A stretch of 64,000 bases of DNA. It comes from Glebionis coronaria. Lineage: Eukaryota; Streptophyta; Magnoliopsida; Asterales; Asteraceae. The notes beneath the pieces were generated by a model that worked only from the letters and a program-made list of their open reading frames with translations, made no database searches and was not told the DNA's origin. A program made the position numbers and the translations under genes. Of this stretch, positions 52,083 through 62,145 are shown piece by piece (positions within the stretch are counted from its first letter, which is position 1; each line of letters starts with the position of its first letter). The stretch covers positions 99,711,237 to 99,775,236 of the forward strand of contig CM046878.1 of NCBI GenBank assembly GCA_025667525.1, written 5' to 3'.

Positions 52083-53090
52083 CTACAAATAAACAAAGTT
52101 CAGTAATTTACTATTTTTGATAATACTTAGTTTATAGAAAATTAAATACCCATGTTTATAAATAAACAATTAATTTTCTAAAAGCTAGAATCCATCACGC
52201 ATCAATTGATCTGCTAGTGATGATGATATTCAATGGGTAATTGACGTTCAATAATTGCATCCAATACAACTTCTAAAATTATGGGACTCAACTTTATATA
52301 TATCACTTGTGACAATTTAAAAGTGAAAAAGCAAACATGTTTATCCCATCTATTGTCACGAGTTAAGGTCTCGCCTAACTTAACTTGCTTAAGTCGTCCA
52401 ACCAAAAATCATGATTATATAGCACCGACGTCTCACAATCGAGTGTATTATAGCACCTTGGGTTAGAAAATTACCAAAGTCTAACGTATGGTGAAAGAGT
52501 AAGTGCAAGTGCTTTTACGAGTTGGATGGCAAATAAACTTATTTCAAATGGTATAAATTTTGACAATTTCAAAACATGTACAAAGAAGCATGCAACATCT
52601 TTGTATCATGATAATTTACTCAATTCGTTAATTATACACATCGCATATTTAACTCACAGTTCAATTGTATAAATAGTGATATCATAAAAATTAACGATTC
52701 AACATGTATTCTATATAAATAAGTTTAATTTTATCACGGGAAAAGATTAAAGAATGATTAAAATCATTCAAACCCTAGACCATTCACGACTTCCTAAATA
52801 GTATGCAAGATAAGGAGACTAGAAGTAGTCAAGTATTATAGGGAAATGGTATCTACAAAACCTAAGTCTTGATGAGTCTTCACGAACCTTAGCCTTGCAA
52901 CTAGATAGTACTTTTGCAAATCACGTCAAAAAAATTATAAACTTTATTCTTTCTAATCACGGCGTGAGTTAGATTTAAAACCATGTAAGGGCAACTCATT
53001 TGTTGCCACATATGATCGTGCAAGAACAAGATTATAATAAATCAAATTTCATATAGTTTTAGTCATGTTTATTTTTATTTTCTGGAAAAT
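52083..53090 (-). other. Leader of block B copia up to the Athila insertion
   Basis: About 1 kb non-coding, matching 17,470-18,500. Bases 52,471-53,090 are repeated without visible change at 61,526-62,145. Confidence 0.8.
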
Positions 53091-56036
53091 TGATATGAGC
53101 TAAAATACTCATATCAATTATATCATAAAACAATCAATAAATTCATAAAATGTTTAAATATAGCCTTGTATACGTTTGTTTGTTGTTTAATGTGTGTAGG
53201 TACCGAAGTTCGCGAAAACCGGCAAAAATGGCACGAGTTTGAAGAAAATATCAACAAAGCCAAATTCAAGCTCGTTTTTAGTGGATTTAATCTTTATGAA
53301 GACTACTTGGGCTTATGGGCCCCACATTTGGGTATTGGGCCCAAAAGCCCAACAGTGGATTTATGTATTCACTTTTGGAGAACAAAGCCCATTAAAGGCC
53401 CATTGTCACAACAATTTTAAGATGGGCGGATTGGAATAAATGGGCCAAAATCCCAATTCATTTTGGCAAGTAATTTAAACGTTTGATTATGGGCTTAATA
53501 ACCCATAAAGGTTATTTACTAACCGATTACAAGTGAAAGTTCAACAAACGATATAAAACACCTCATATGGTCAACGTTATCCATTTTCACACAATTTACT
53601 CACACACCCACCCTTCGATACTCCCAAAGTAACCCATCTCTCTTATCTCTCCAAAACCTGTAAAAACCTAATCACTATTATCCCAACCCACTATTCATCT
53701 AACCCTAATTATACAAATCAATATTGGGGCTTTTTCTAGTTAGAGGCGCGTGAACCTACACGCTCCCTTAATTATATCCCATCTTTTTCTGATTAAGAAG
53801 ATGGGTGTAAATCGGTGACGTGGCTCCTTCCCCTCATGTGATTGGATGATACACATCATCAATCACCACTCCACCAATTATAAGATTACATCTCAGTTTA
53901 CAACAAACACAACTAGCACAAAACCCATCCACGGTGGCAATCCGTGTGATGGTGAATGAATATCAACCGTAGATCAAGATTAAGAAGAAAGAGAAGAATG
54001 AAGATGCTATTTGGACGGACGAGATGCAAGATCCTTCTCAACAAACCACCACCAAGAGCCTTGGGGGTTGGCTATAAAAACCCCCATTTTTTGTAAAATA
54101 TTCATTCCAATTTTTCTTTAATGTTATTATATAAAATAGTTGTAGGATTTCTTGTATTTCATATTTCGAATTATTGTAATGATTTTACTGGTTTAATAAA
54201 AGTTAATTTGAGAATATCCTTGTAATTTCAATTATTTCTAACTGCTAAAGTTTTTATACTATTATCTTACTCTATTCTGACATTATAATATGAAAACAGT
54301 ACCTTATTTAAGCTGAAATAATAGCTTGGATTAAGTATTAAAAGTTAAATTTGGAATAAAGTCAAACCAAAATGGTTTGATTCATAGAAAAGTTGTTCGG
54401 TTTGTTTGATAAGTGTGGTTCAAAATCCATTGAGGGTTGATAAAAGATGGTTAATGGTTCAATGATCGTGACGGTGTCTTTAAGTCGGTTCAGCGCCGCA
54501 CTTCTTCTCAACGGATTTTGTCAAATAATGGTTAAGCACTTTTGTTTATTTTTCTGAAATGATTAGTATAATATGATTGTTTATCTGAGTTTATTCATTA
54601 TTCTGTGTTTTGTTGATGTTTAATGTGACTTGCTTAGTTTGATAATTAGTTGAATATGGTTATGATGATTCTGAGTTTAAGCTGCATGTGCTTGTTGATT
54701 AAATCTGTTATAGTTTATTCTTTTACGGGTTTATTTAGTTTGCTAGAATTTCTGCATATTAGTTCATGATAAGCTGCTAATTTGTTGTTTAGATTCATCT
54801 TTGTAAAACTGAGTTTGATTTAATGTCACTGCTATTTTGTTATTTAGGCTAAGTTTTTGGTAAGCTGCGAGTTTGGATTATGTTGTTTAGAGCTAGTTGT
54901 TTGATTGTCTGCTCGTCTGCCGAGTTTTGGTTAAACTGTTATGAATCTATACTGCTGAATTTGGGGTTGTAGGTGTCTATTTTATCTGCTGATCTATCTC
55001 AATTTAAGAAGTCTGCTTGTTTTGTTAAAGTTTATCTGAGTTTATCAATCTCTTGTGTATTTGATTTAATCATTTAGTTGTTTTCCACTTTGCTGTTATT
55101 ACATGTTTGCTGATAAACGTGGCTTAACTTGCTTATTTGCTAGCTTATTTGGTTGCTTAATATACTTTGTTGAGTTTCAAAAAGTTATTAGATCTGATAG
55201 CTTATATTGATTCCTATCAGTCCAAGTATCACCATATTAAGTCACCCCTGTGACCTTTATTTACCTTAATCTGTCCAAAAATAATTAACCAAAAATATTG
55301 TCTCCTATGAGACTCGAACCTGGTCTCACAGATATAGGTCATACATGATAACCACTTGTACCAGCTGCTCTTTTGAGATTTAAAACAGCTTTTCTAATTA
55401 ATATAGTGTAGTCAGTTGACTGCCTGTTTTCATTTGTTTAGATAACACGTTTTTTATTAAGTAATATTTTTATTAATTGTTTGGTAAAATAATTTTAAAT
55501 AATATTAATTTTGATTAAATTTTAATAAAATAGTTTTCTTTTTAGAAAATAGATTTTGTTTAGAACAAAGTAAAAGTTAATTTTTAATAGATTTAATTAA
55601 TTAATAGATTTTAAATAGTTTTTAAATTAGTTTAAATAAAGTTTTTAAATAGTGTAAAAGAATTTTAATTAAATAGATTAAGTTTTTAATTAACTTTAAA
55701 TAGTGTATATTTTAAATAGTTTTATATTTAAATAATTGTCTTTTAGATTAAAAAATGGGGAACAATTCATGCACTTTAGGATTTAATTAGTTAAAAATTT
55801 TGTAGGAGTAATTTTAGTTTTAAAACCGATAACCCATTCAAATCAATTGTCCGAATCGAAACAAAACATCTCAAATTCACTTGATCTTCGTGTACAACGA
55901 ACTTGGTTCATCAACATGTTTAGTTAAATCCGTCTTCGACTTATTTATGGACTATTACCTTTCCCTAAGGGTAATTTGCTAAATTTGTCCTATACTGTAT
56001 CTAATTAAAATACATCGACGTTTCCTCATCACACCA
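53091..56036 (+). repeat. 5' LTR of the Athila-like element
   Basis: About 2,946 bp beginning TGATATGAG and ending CACACCA. Starts with a perfect 9-bp hairpin (TGATATGAG, 8-base loop, CTCATATCA). A 57-aa-plus frame at 53,166-53,420 occurs in both LTRs but resembles nothing known. Contains a tRNA-like relic at 55,300-55,370. The 3' boundary is inferred from the terminal CA and the primer-binding site. Confidence 0.8.
55300..55370 (-). other. tRNA-like relic inside the LTR
   Basis: On the minus strand TGGTACAAGTGG (55,363-55,352) matches an A box and GGTTCGAGTCT (55,320-55,310) a B box, 43 bases apart, as in a tRNA. The acceptor ends do not pair, so it is a decayed tRNA or SINE head rather than a functional tRNA. 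Confidence 0.45.
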
Positions 56037-56043
56037 ATAATTT

Positions 56044-56061
56044 TGGCGCCGCTGCCGGGGA
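56044..56061 (+). other. Primer-binding site, tRNA-Asp type
   Basis: TGGCGCCGCTGCCGGGGA, one base from the Athila consensus; marks the border between LTR and interior. Confidence 0.85.
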
Positions 56062-56309
56062 TCTTGTGTACGATTCGTTTCGTTGAGATTTGTTGATCAT
56101 TGATTTGAAGACCCTTTCCGTCCTCGGAAAGTTTTGTTATTTTTCTATTATATAGTATGTATCGTTTTTCGTGTTTTTTGTGATTACTATATTATATTAC
56201 GTAGAACAATAAATTTACCTACTTCCAAATAAGACCTTAGTTGGGATTTCATCACCTGCTATTGTATTCGAATCCAAAACGAAAAAAAAAGCAAAATAGA
56301 TAAATACTA

Positions 56310-56470
56310 ATAAAAAGTTTGAACTCGATTTATACAAACTATAAGGTGGGTATAAGGAGACGAGATATAAAAGGCCGTCTAAGGAAAAAGGTTTTTAAGT
56401 GCTTTGTGTCACCTCGTTTCCCCGCTTGCTTGTGCGTATATTGAGCGGGACGGCCGATTATTGGTTTGCC
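56310..56470 (+). other. Structured leader motif of the Athila-like element
   Basis: Contains ACAAACTATAAGGTGGGTAT (56,331 onward) and CCGCTTGCTTGTGCGT (56,422 onward), as in the young copia-like element at 3.6 kb. CTCGATTTATAC before and GTATATTGAG after can pair imperfectly; GGAGACGAG near 56,356 pairs with CTCGTTTCC near 56,412 using G-U pairs. Role unknown. Confidence 0.5.
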
Positions 56471-56709
56471 GACTCAAGTAGTATTATATCTTATTTTTGT
56501 AGTTTACTTATTGAACCTCGAGACGTTTAGGTTTTCACCAATCGTTTCAAAGTCGACCGAGGGTAGATTACTTCCATAGTAATTATCCTTATTCTTTGTT
56601 TTTTATCAATCTTTTTTATTGAGCATACCAAATAAAAAATACCAAAAATAATTTTCTTCTTGTCTAATTTCTTTTCTTCAATCCTCTAAAATTCTCGTCA
56701 CTTTGGTTT

Positions 56710-58776
56710 ATGCAATTACGATCTTCTCGACTTTCGATTGATTACAATAGGCTTGAAAATATTCCTCGTAGAAATAGAAATCGTCAACAATGAATAGTGG
56801 AACCCGAGCTTCCAACTATTGTTGTAGAGATGACTGATAACCGAACAATGGAGGAATTGCTCCGTGCACCCACCGAAGGGTATGGGGAAGCAATCGTTGT
56901 GCCAGCTATTTTGGCGGGTCATTTTGAGATTAAGACGCGCCTTTTATCGCTCATTCGTGCCGACCAATTTCGTGGCAATGAGACCGATAACCCGCACTCT
57001 CACATATGGAATTTTCTTCGTATTACCTCGACTCTCAAGTTTAGAGATGTGCCGAATGATGCGATTAAGCTCATTCTTTTTCCGTACTCGCTCGAGGGTA
57101 ACGCTAAGCTTTGGTATGAGAAAGAACCACCGGGTTCGATTTTGACATGGGATGATTTAGTGTCTAAGTTTATGAATTACTTCTTTCCACCATCCAAAAC
57201 AACACACTTTAAGAACGAGATCACTAGATTTGAACAAAAAGTGCATGAATCGTTTGGAGTTGCTTGGGAAAGGTTTAAAGATTTGTTAAGACAATGTCCA
57301 CACCACGGTTTCTCGGAATTGCACCAAATCAATACTTTTTATAATGGGCTTAATATGGTTGAACAAGATTCTTTAAATGCCGCCGCGGGTGGTAATCTTT
57401 TAAGAAACACTCCGAGAGACGCGTGGGGTATAATTGAGAATAAGTCTAGAGTGAAATATTCACGAAACACACCGGTTGTTTCCAATGTGAATTCATCTAA
57501 TACCGAGATTGCTAGATTGGACTCTAAGATTGACACGATTTTGAATGAGATTAGGAAGAATCCTCATAGAACGATTAATATGGTTGAGAATTTTTGTGTA
57601 TCATGTGGTGGAGCACATCCTAATTATGCTTGTTCAACCACGGGGTTTGATCAAGCTAGTGCTTTTGCCGCGACGAAAACTTATGTCCCTAACGGTCAAG
57701 CTCCTCGTCAAAATCATGTTTCTCCACCGGGTTTTCCACCGGTTCAAAATAGGTACAAAAATGGAAATAATGGAATTCATTTTAACCATGGTAACCAAGG
57801 GAATTTCAATTAAGGAAATGGATTTCATGCTAATCAAAACAATCAAGGTTTTCAAAGCAATAACCAAAATTATTTGTCAAGCTACATTAAAACAAATGAG
57901 GCAAATTTGAAAGCTTTTCAAAACAATGTTCAAGGACAATTAGTGACTTTGAAAAATGAGTTTCAAAATAAGATTAAGGGGCAAAATAACAAGATTGAGC
58001 TTAACCAACAAAGACTTGAGCAAAACCAAAACCGTTTTGAAAAAAGTTTGGAGCAAAGTCAAAATCGTATGCCACAAAGTTTGGAACAAAGTCAAAACAA
58101 ATTGCTTTCGATGTTCGAGGGATTTATGTCCAAACCATCCTCTTCTTCGGGTTGCTTACCTAGCAATACCATTCCAAACCCGAAGGGAGAGCTTAAGGCC
58201 ATCACCGTTTATGATGATTGTGATAATTTAGAAGAAGTGATTGAGATTGAGTTTAATCCTCCACCTAAAGAGACCTTTCTTGATGTTACCGAGGCTACTT
58301 TAAATGTGATTAGTACCTCGGTTTTCTTTGATCTCTTTCCCGAGAAATATAAAGATCCGGGTCAGTTCTTGATACCTTGTGTTTTCAATGAGCTTGGGGT
58401 ATGCAAAGCTCTAGCCGATCTAGGAGATAGCATTAACTTAATGCCCTTGTCCATTTGGAAAACTCTTGACTATGCACCACTTAGTCCCACTCGAATGATC
58501 ATTGAGCTTGTTAATGGTACCACCACTCATCCGGTTGGTATAGCGTAAAATGTCACTGTTAGGGTGGGGAATTTCTTTTACCTAGCCGATTTTGCAATCG
58601 CTGATTATGAGACCAATCCTCGTGTGCCTATCATTTTAGGACGTCCATTTTTGTGCACGGCTCATGTTATAGTTGATATGAGAGTAGAAGAGATTAAATT
58701 GTTTTATGGGGATAAAAAAATATTTTCAAACCGGAAAAAATTCCAAGATTTATTTCTAAGAAAGTGGAAAGTGTGA
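56710..58776 (+). pseudogene. Athila-type Gag-protease remnant
   Basis: One reading frame from ATG 56,710 (MQLRSSRLSIDYNRLENIP) broken by TGA at 56,791, TAA at 57,811 and TAA at 58,546. Gag shows LWYEKEPPGSILTWDDLVSKF-type capsid sequence, a zinc finger CVSCGGAHPNYAC (CX2CX3HX4C, typical of Athila), and a Gln/Asn-rich coiled-coil stretch (57,900-58,110). The protease region has ALADLGDSINLMPLS, where the family has DLGAS, and later ILGRPFL. A frame shift in an A run near 58,727 or 58,734 separates the next segment. Non-functional. Confidence 0.88.
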
Positions 58777-59843
58777 AACTTGTTAAACCTATTGAAAGTA
58801 ACACAAACAAGGAATCTCTCTTTTACAAAGGTGTTTTGCCAATTATGGAAACCTCATTTTGTGATGAAGAAAAGTTAAAGTTAAAGCGAAAGGCTTGTTA
58901 TGTTGATACGTGTTGCAATATTACCTCGTCTCCACTTACTCTTGAGGATAAGATTGAAAAGGAAATTGATGATTACCTTAGTGCACCATTCGATGCTAGT
59001 GAGTTTAATTGTGAGAATTTTGATCCCGAGAGAGATATTGCTTTAATTGAAAAATCATTGAAAATGGACTCATTTTCACTCTCTTCGAAGGACCAAATTG
59101 ATGATCCTAAGGCACAATCTTCATTTGAATAGCCTTTGATTCCTAACTTAACACCGAGTGAGGTTGGTGAGTATTCATTCGATAAGTTCGTCGATAAACT
59201 TGTTGATCCACTTCCACGGAGAAGTGAAGACCTTTCCGATCTCGAGATCGAGCGTGATTCTCATGTTTTACCTACCATTCTCGAGGAGTTCTCCGATGAA
59301 TTTCCCTCCAATGAGAATGATGATCTTGTATCCGAGTGTGACACACTTGATACTTTGTCGGATATTTCTTGTGATGACAAGATTGATGACGCTTATGTGA
59401 CTTACTCAAATCCTCTCTTTGAAGCTTCAATGAACTATAATCCATTGTTTAAAGAGGATTTTGAGAGCATCATACCTCTTTCATGTCACAACCTTTGTGA
59501 TGATGAGCTCTTCATTAAGGAGTTTGATAAGTTACTTTCCATAGACATTCCTTCGGAATTTGAGGAAGAGTCTAATAACAGTGATGAAAATCCTTGGTTT
59601 GATCACCCGATTTATGATGATGATAATGTTGACCCGGAGGGAGCATTACCTTTACTCCAATTATCCTTCCCACTCGCTTTGATCTTAACGTGCGGGTTTT
59701 TCATACGACTCATTTTGAGTACCATGACCCCTTTGTTCACATTCATAAGAGTGATAAGGTCAACAAAGTCATGCAAGTTGATACCACAAGTGTTGAGACT
59801 TTTAACCCATAATTACCATGTGCTTTATATGATTTTGGATTAG
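58764..59843 (+). pseudogene. Acidic post-protease region of the Athila-like element
   Basis: A frame continuing after protease, interrupted by TAG at 59,130 (122 codons, then 235). It is rich in Asp, Glu and Ser, with no reverse transcriptase motifs. In autonomous Athila elements the reverse transcriptase would follow a region like this (family knowledge); here non-coding sequence follows. Function unknown. Confidence 0.6.
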
Positions 59844-61525
59844 CATGGGGGGACCACACCGTGTTGTCTATTCCTTTCTCTCCCGAGGACGAGGTATTTC
59901 GACCCCGGAATCGTTGATTTAGGGAAATCTCGGCCTTTCACCGATGTAATAATTGAAAGACTTTTCGATCATCTTGGTGCGAGTTTATCTGGGGGAGCAT
60001 GCTTTACCCATATCATGATTTGTGACCACCATCTCTTTTTAGAGATTTATGTTGGAGTTTTATCCTTTCATTTGTCATCCGACAACGAGGATGAGATCTT
60101 TGACCCCGGCATCGTGCTTTATTATGGATTTTATTCCAATATACCGGTTTTCACCACTTGCCTTAAGGACCAATGAATGCGGGGACCGATTCGAGCTCGT
60201 GACTCGGTTAACAAAAACGAGGTGCCTTGTGGGGGAGTCCCATACATTCTATCTTCTTTCTATTTTCTAACACTAATAAGGCTTGATCTTTCAACCTCGT
60301 GCTCGTGTTTTGTTGTGTTGTGAATCTTAGGTATGACCCTAATCATTGAAGACTCTCGTGTTCAGTTTTTGCCGGTCCACTTGATTTTCCATACTTTGAT
60401 TGTCAAAAGGGGCACACTCTCTATCCTTTGATTTTTATCGACTAACGTTTTATCTTGAGGCATAATTAATAAATGGATTATAGATTTTCGTGCTCTCTCC
60501 ATGTTAGGATTTTGCATTAGACTCTTCGTGTTTTAGCAAGGGGGTGTTACTCTTGAGCTAAGAAACATTGAGGACAATGTTTGGTTTTAGCATGGGGGAG
60601 TCAATCGATATAATCGCTTGCAATTGCTTTTGTCGTGTCCAAATGTAATCGTTTTTCTCGTTTTTCATAAAAAAAATTAAATTTTTAGTGTTATTTTAAG
60701 TTTTAATAAATAAAATAAGTGCTTTTGACACAAATGTAGGCTTTCCGTTGGTGAAAATAAAAATAGTTTTTGACTCGACTCGGTTTTTTACCTTAGCTTT
60801 TTCCTTAACGTGTTTGAATCAAGTTTTGCTAGGCTTTTATATAAGGAACTTTAAAACGCGAAAGTCTTAACTCATACGGGTTTAAGAACGAGAACTTTTC
60901 GCAAGTTCCTATAATTGATCCTAGAAAGTCGTTTATCAAGGGAACTTTAAAACGCAAATTCTAAAACTTGAAAAAGTATAAGAAGATGCAAGATCCTATA
61001 GATGACTTGAAAACCCAAAACTTTGATTTAATAGGCTAAGTATCCATTGATTTCACATTTTTTGAAATTTTACAATATGGAGAACAAGAGATGATATAGT
61101 TTAATCATAAGTTTTTAAAGTTAATTCTTCTTTGGGTAAGTATTTTTGTGTTTGATTTAATCTCCTCGTATATATTTTTCATGCTTGAATAATTAATTGC
61201 TTAATAAATGAAGTTTTTAGCGGTTTAGGCTTAATATCTTAACTCGTAACTCCTTCTTTTTCTTCCTTTGTAATTAAAGTGAGAACACATTAAGGGTGTC
61301 AACGCCATGGACTCTTGATCACGGGATTGCGGAAATTTGGCTTACTATAAATATCATAATAATAAGAAGAATAAATAAAAACATGTTCTCTATGAGCCTT
61401 CGGGTGGGAGTCATGTAGCACTAACCTTGTCATTAGAGCCTTAGGGTGTATGGCATGGGGGCGTGTTTAATAAAAACTGATTCATCATCATGAGCCATAA
61501 GGTGAGATGGTGAATGTCAATTCCC
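59844..61525 (+). other. Non-coding 3' interior of the Athila-like element
   Basis: About 1.7 kb. GGGGGAG-type purine tracts occur at about 59,990, 60,230 and 60,594, with related GGGGGGAC at 59,848. Two related stretches, GAGGACGAGGTATTTCGACC (59,884) and GAGGATGAGATCTTTGACCC (60,088), suggest decayed duplicated coding sequence. No long frame. Confidence 0.55.
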
Positions 61526-62145
61526 TTACCAAAGTCTAACGTATGGTGAAAGAGTAAGTGCAAGTGCTTTTACGAGTTGGATGGCAAATAAACTTATTTC
61601 AAATGGTATAAATTTTGACAATTTCAAAACATGTACAAAGAAGCATGCAACATCTTTGTATCATGATAATTTACTCAATTCGTTAATTATACACATCGCA
61701 TATTTAACTCACAGTTCAATTGTATAAATAGTGATATCATAAAAATTAACGATTCAACATGTATTCTATATAAATAAGTTTAATTTTATCACGGGAAAAG
61801 ATTAAAGAATGATTAAAATCATTCAAACCCTAGACCATTCACGACTTCCTAAATAGTATGCAAGATAAGGAGACTAGAAGTAGTCAAGTATTATAGGGAA
61901 ATGGTATCTACAAAACCTAAGTCTTGATGAGTCTTCACGAACCTTAGCCTTGCAACTAGATAGTACTTTTGCAAATCACGTCAAAAAAATTATAAACTTT
62001 ATTCTTTCTAATCACGGCGTGAGTTAGATTTAAAACCATGTAAGGGCAACTCATTTGTTGCCACATATGATCGTGCAAGAACAAGATTATAATAAATCAA
62101 ATTTCATATAGTTTTAGTCATGTTTATTTTTATTTTCTGGAAAAT
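61526..62145 (+). repeat. Ectopic copy of the copia leader (same as 52,471-53,090)
   Basis: 620 bp that look identical to the sequence left of the 5' LTR, placed directly left of the second LTR. Together with the first 218 bp of the LTR it forms an 838-bp tract without visible difference. Confidence 0.9.

Larger units (their letters stand above)
42170..53090 (+). repeat. Duplicated block B
   Basis: Partner of block A, offset by about 42.2 kb at its left end. Block-specific changes are the SINE-like insertion and Athila element here, and the young LTR element and hAT-like element in block A. Confidence 0.9.
46480..53090 (-). mobile_element. Ty1/copia LTR retrotransposon, block B copy (5' end interrupted)
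   Basis: Same family, strand and target site (ATGTC at 46,475-46,479) as the block A element. The 3' LTR is 46,480-47,221; coding remnants run 48,048-52,082; the leader runs to 53,090, where an Athila-like LTR interrupts it after TCTGGAAAAT. The expected 5' LTR lies beyond the window or is lost. Confidence 0.9.
53091..62145 (+). mobile_element. Athila-like gypsy element, 5' LTR and interior (gag-pro only)
   Basis: 5' LTR 53,091-56,036 (TG..CA), then TGGCGCCGCTGCCGGGGA at 56,044-56,061, the Athila-type primer-binding site complementary to tRNA-Asp. Gag and protease remnants 56,710-58,776, an acidic region to 59,843, then non-coding sequence with several GGGGGAG purine tracts to 61,525. No reverse transcriptase, RNase H or integrase was found. 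The last 620 bp (61,526-62,145) are a second copy of the element's own left flank. The next LTR starts at 62,146. It inserted into the block B copia leader. Confidence 0.85.

Noticed and set aside
53166..53420. 84-codon frame found in both Athila-like LTRs
   Set aside because: Its presence in both is explained by LTR duplication; no start context, domain or homology recognised.
57545..57910. 121-codon frame overlapping the Athila gag
   Set aside because: Out-of-frame shadow of gag, which has the zinc finger and family motifs.
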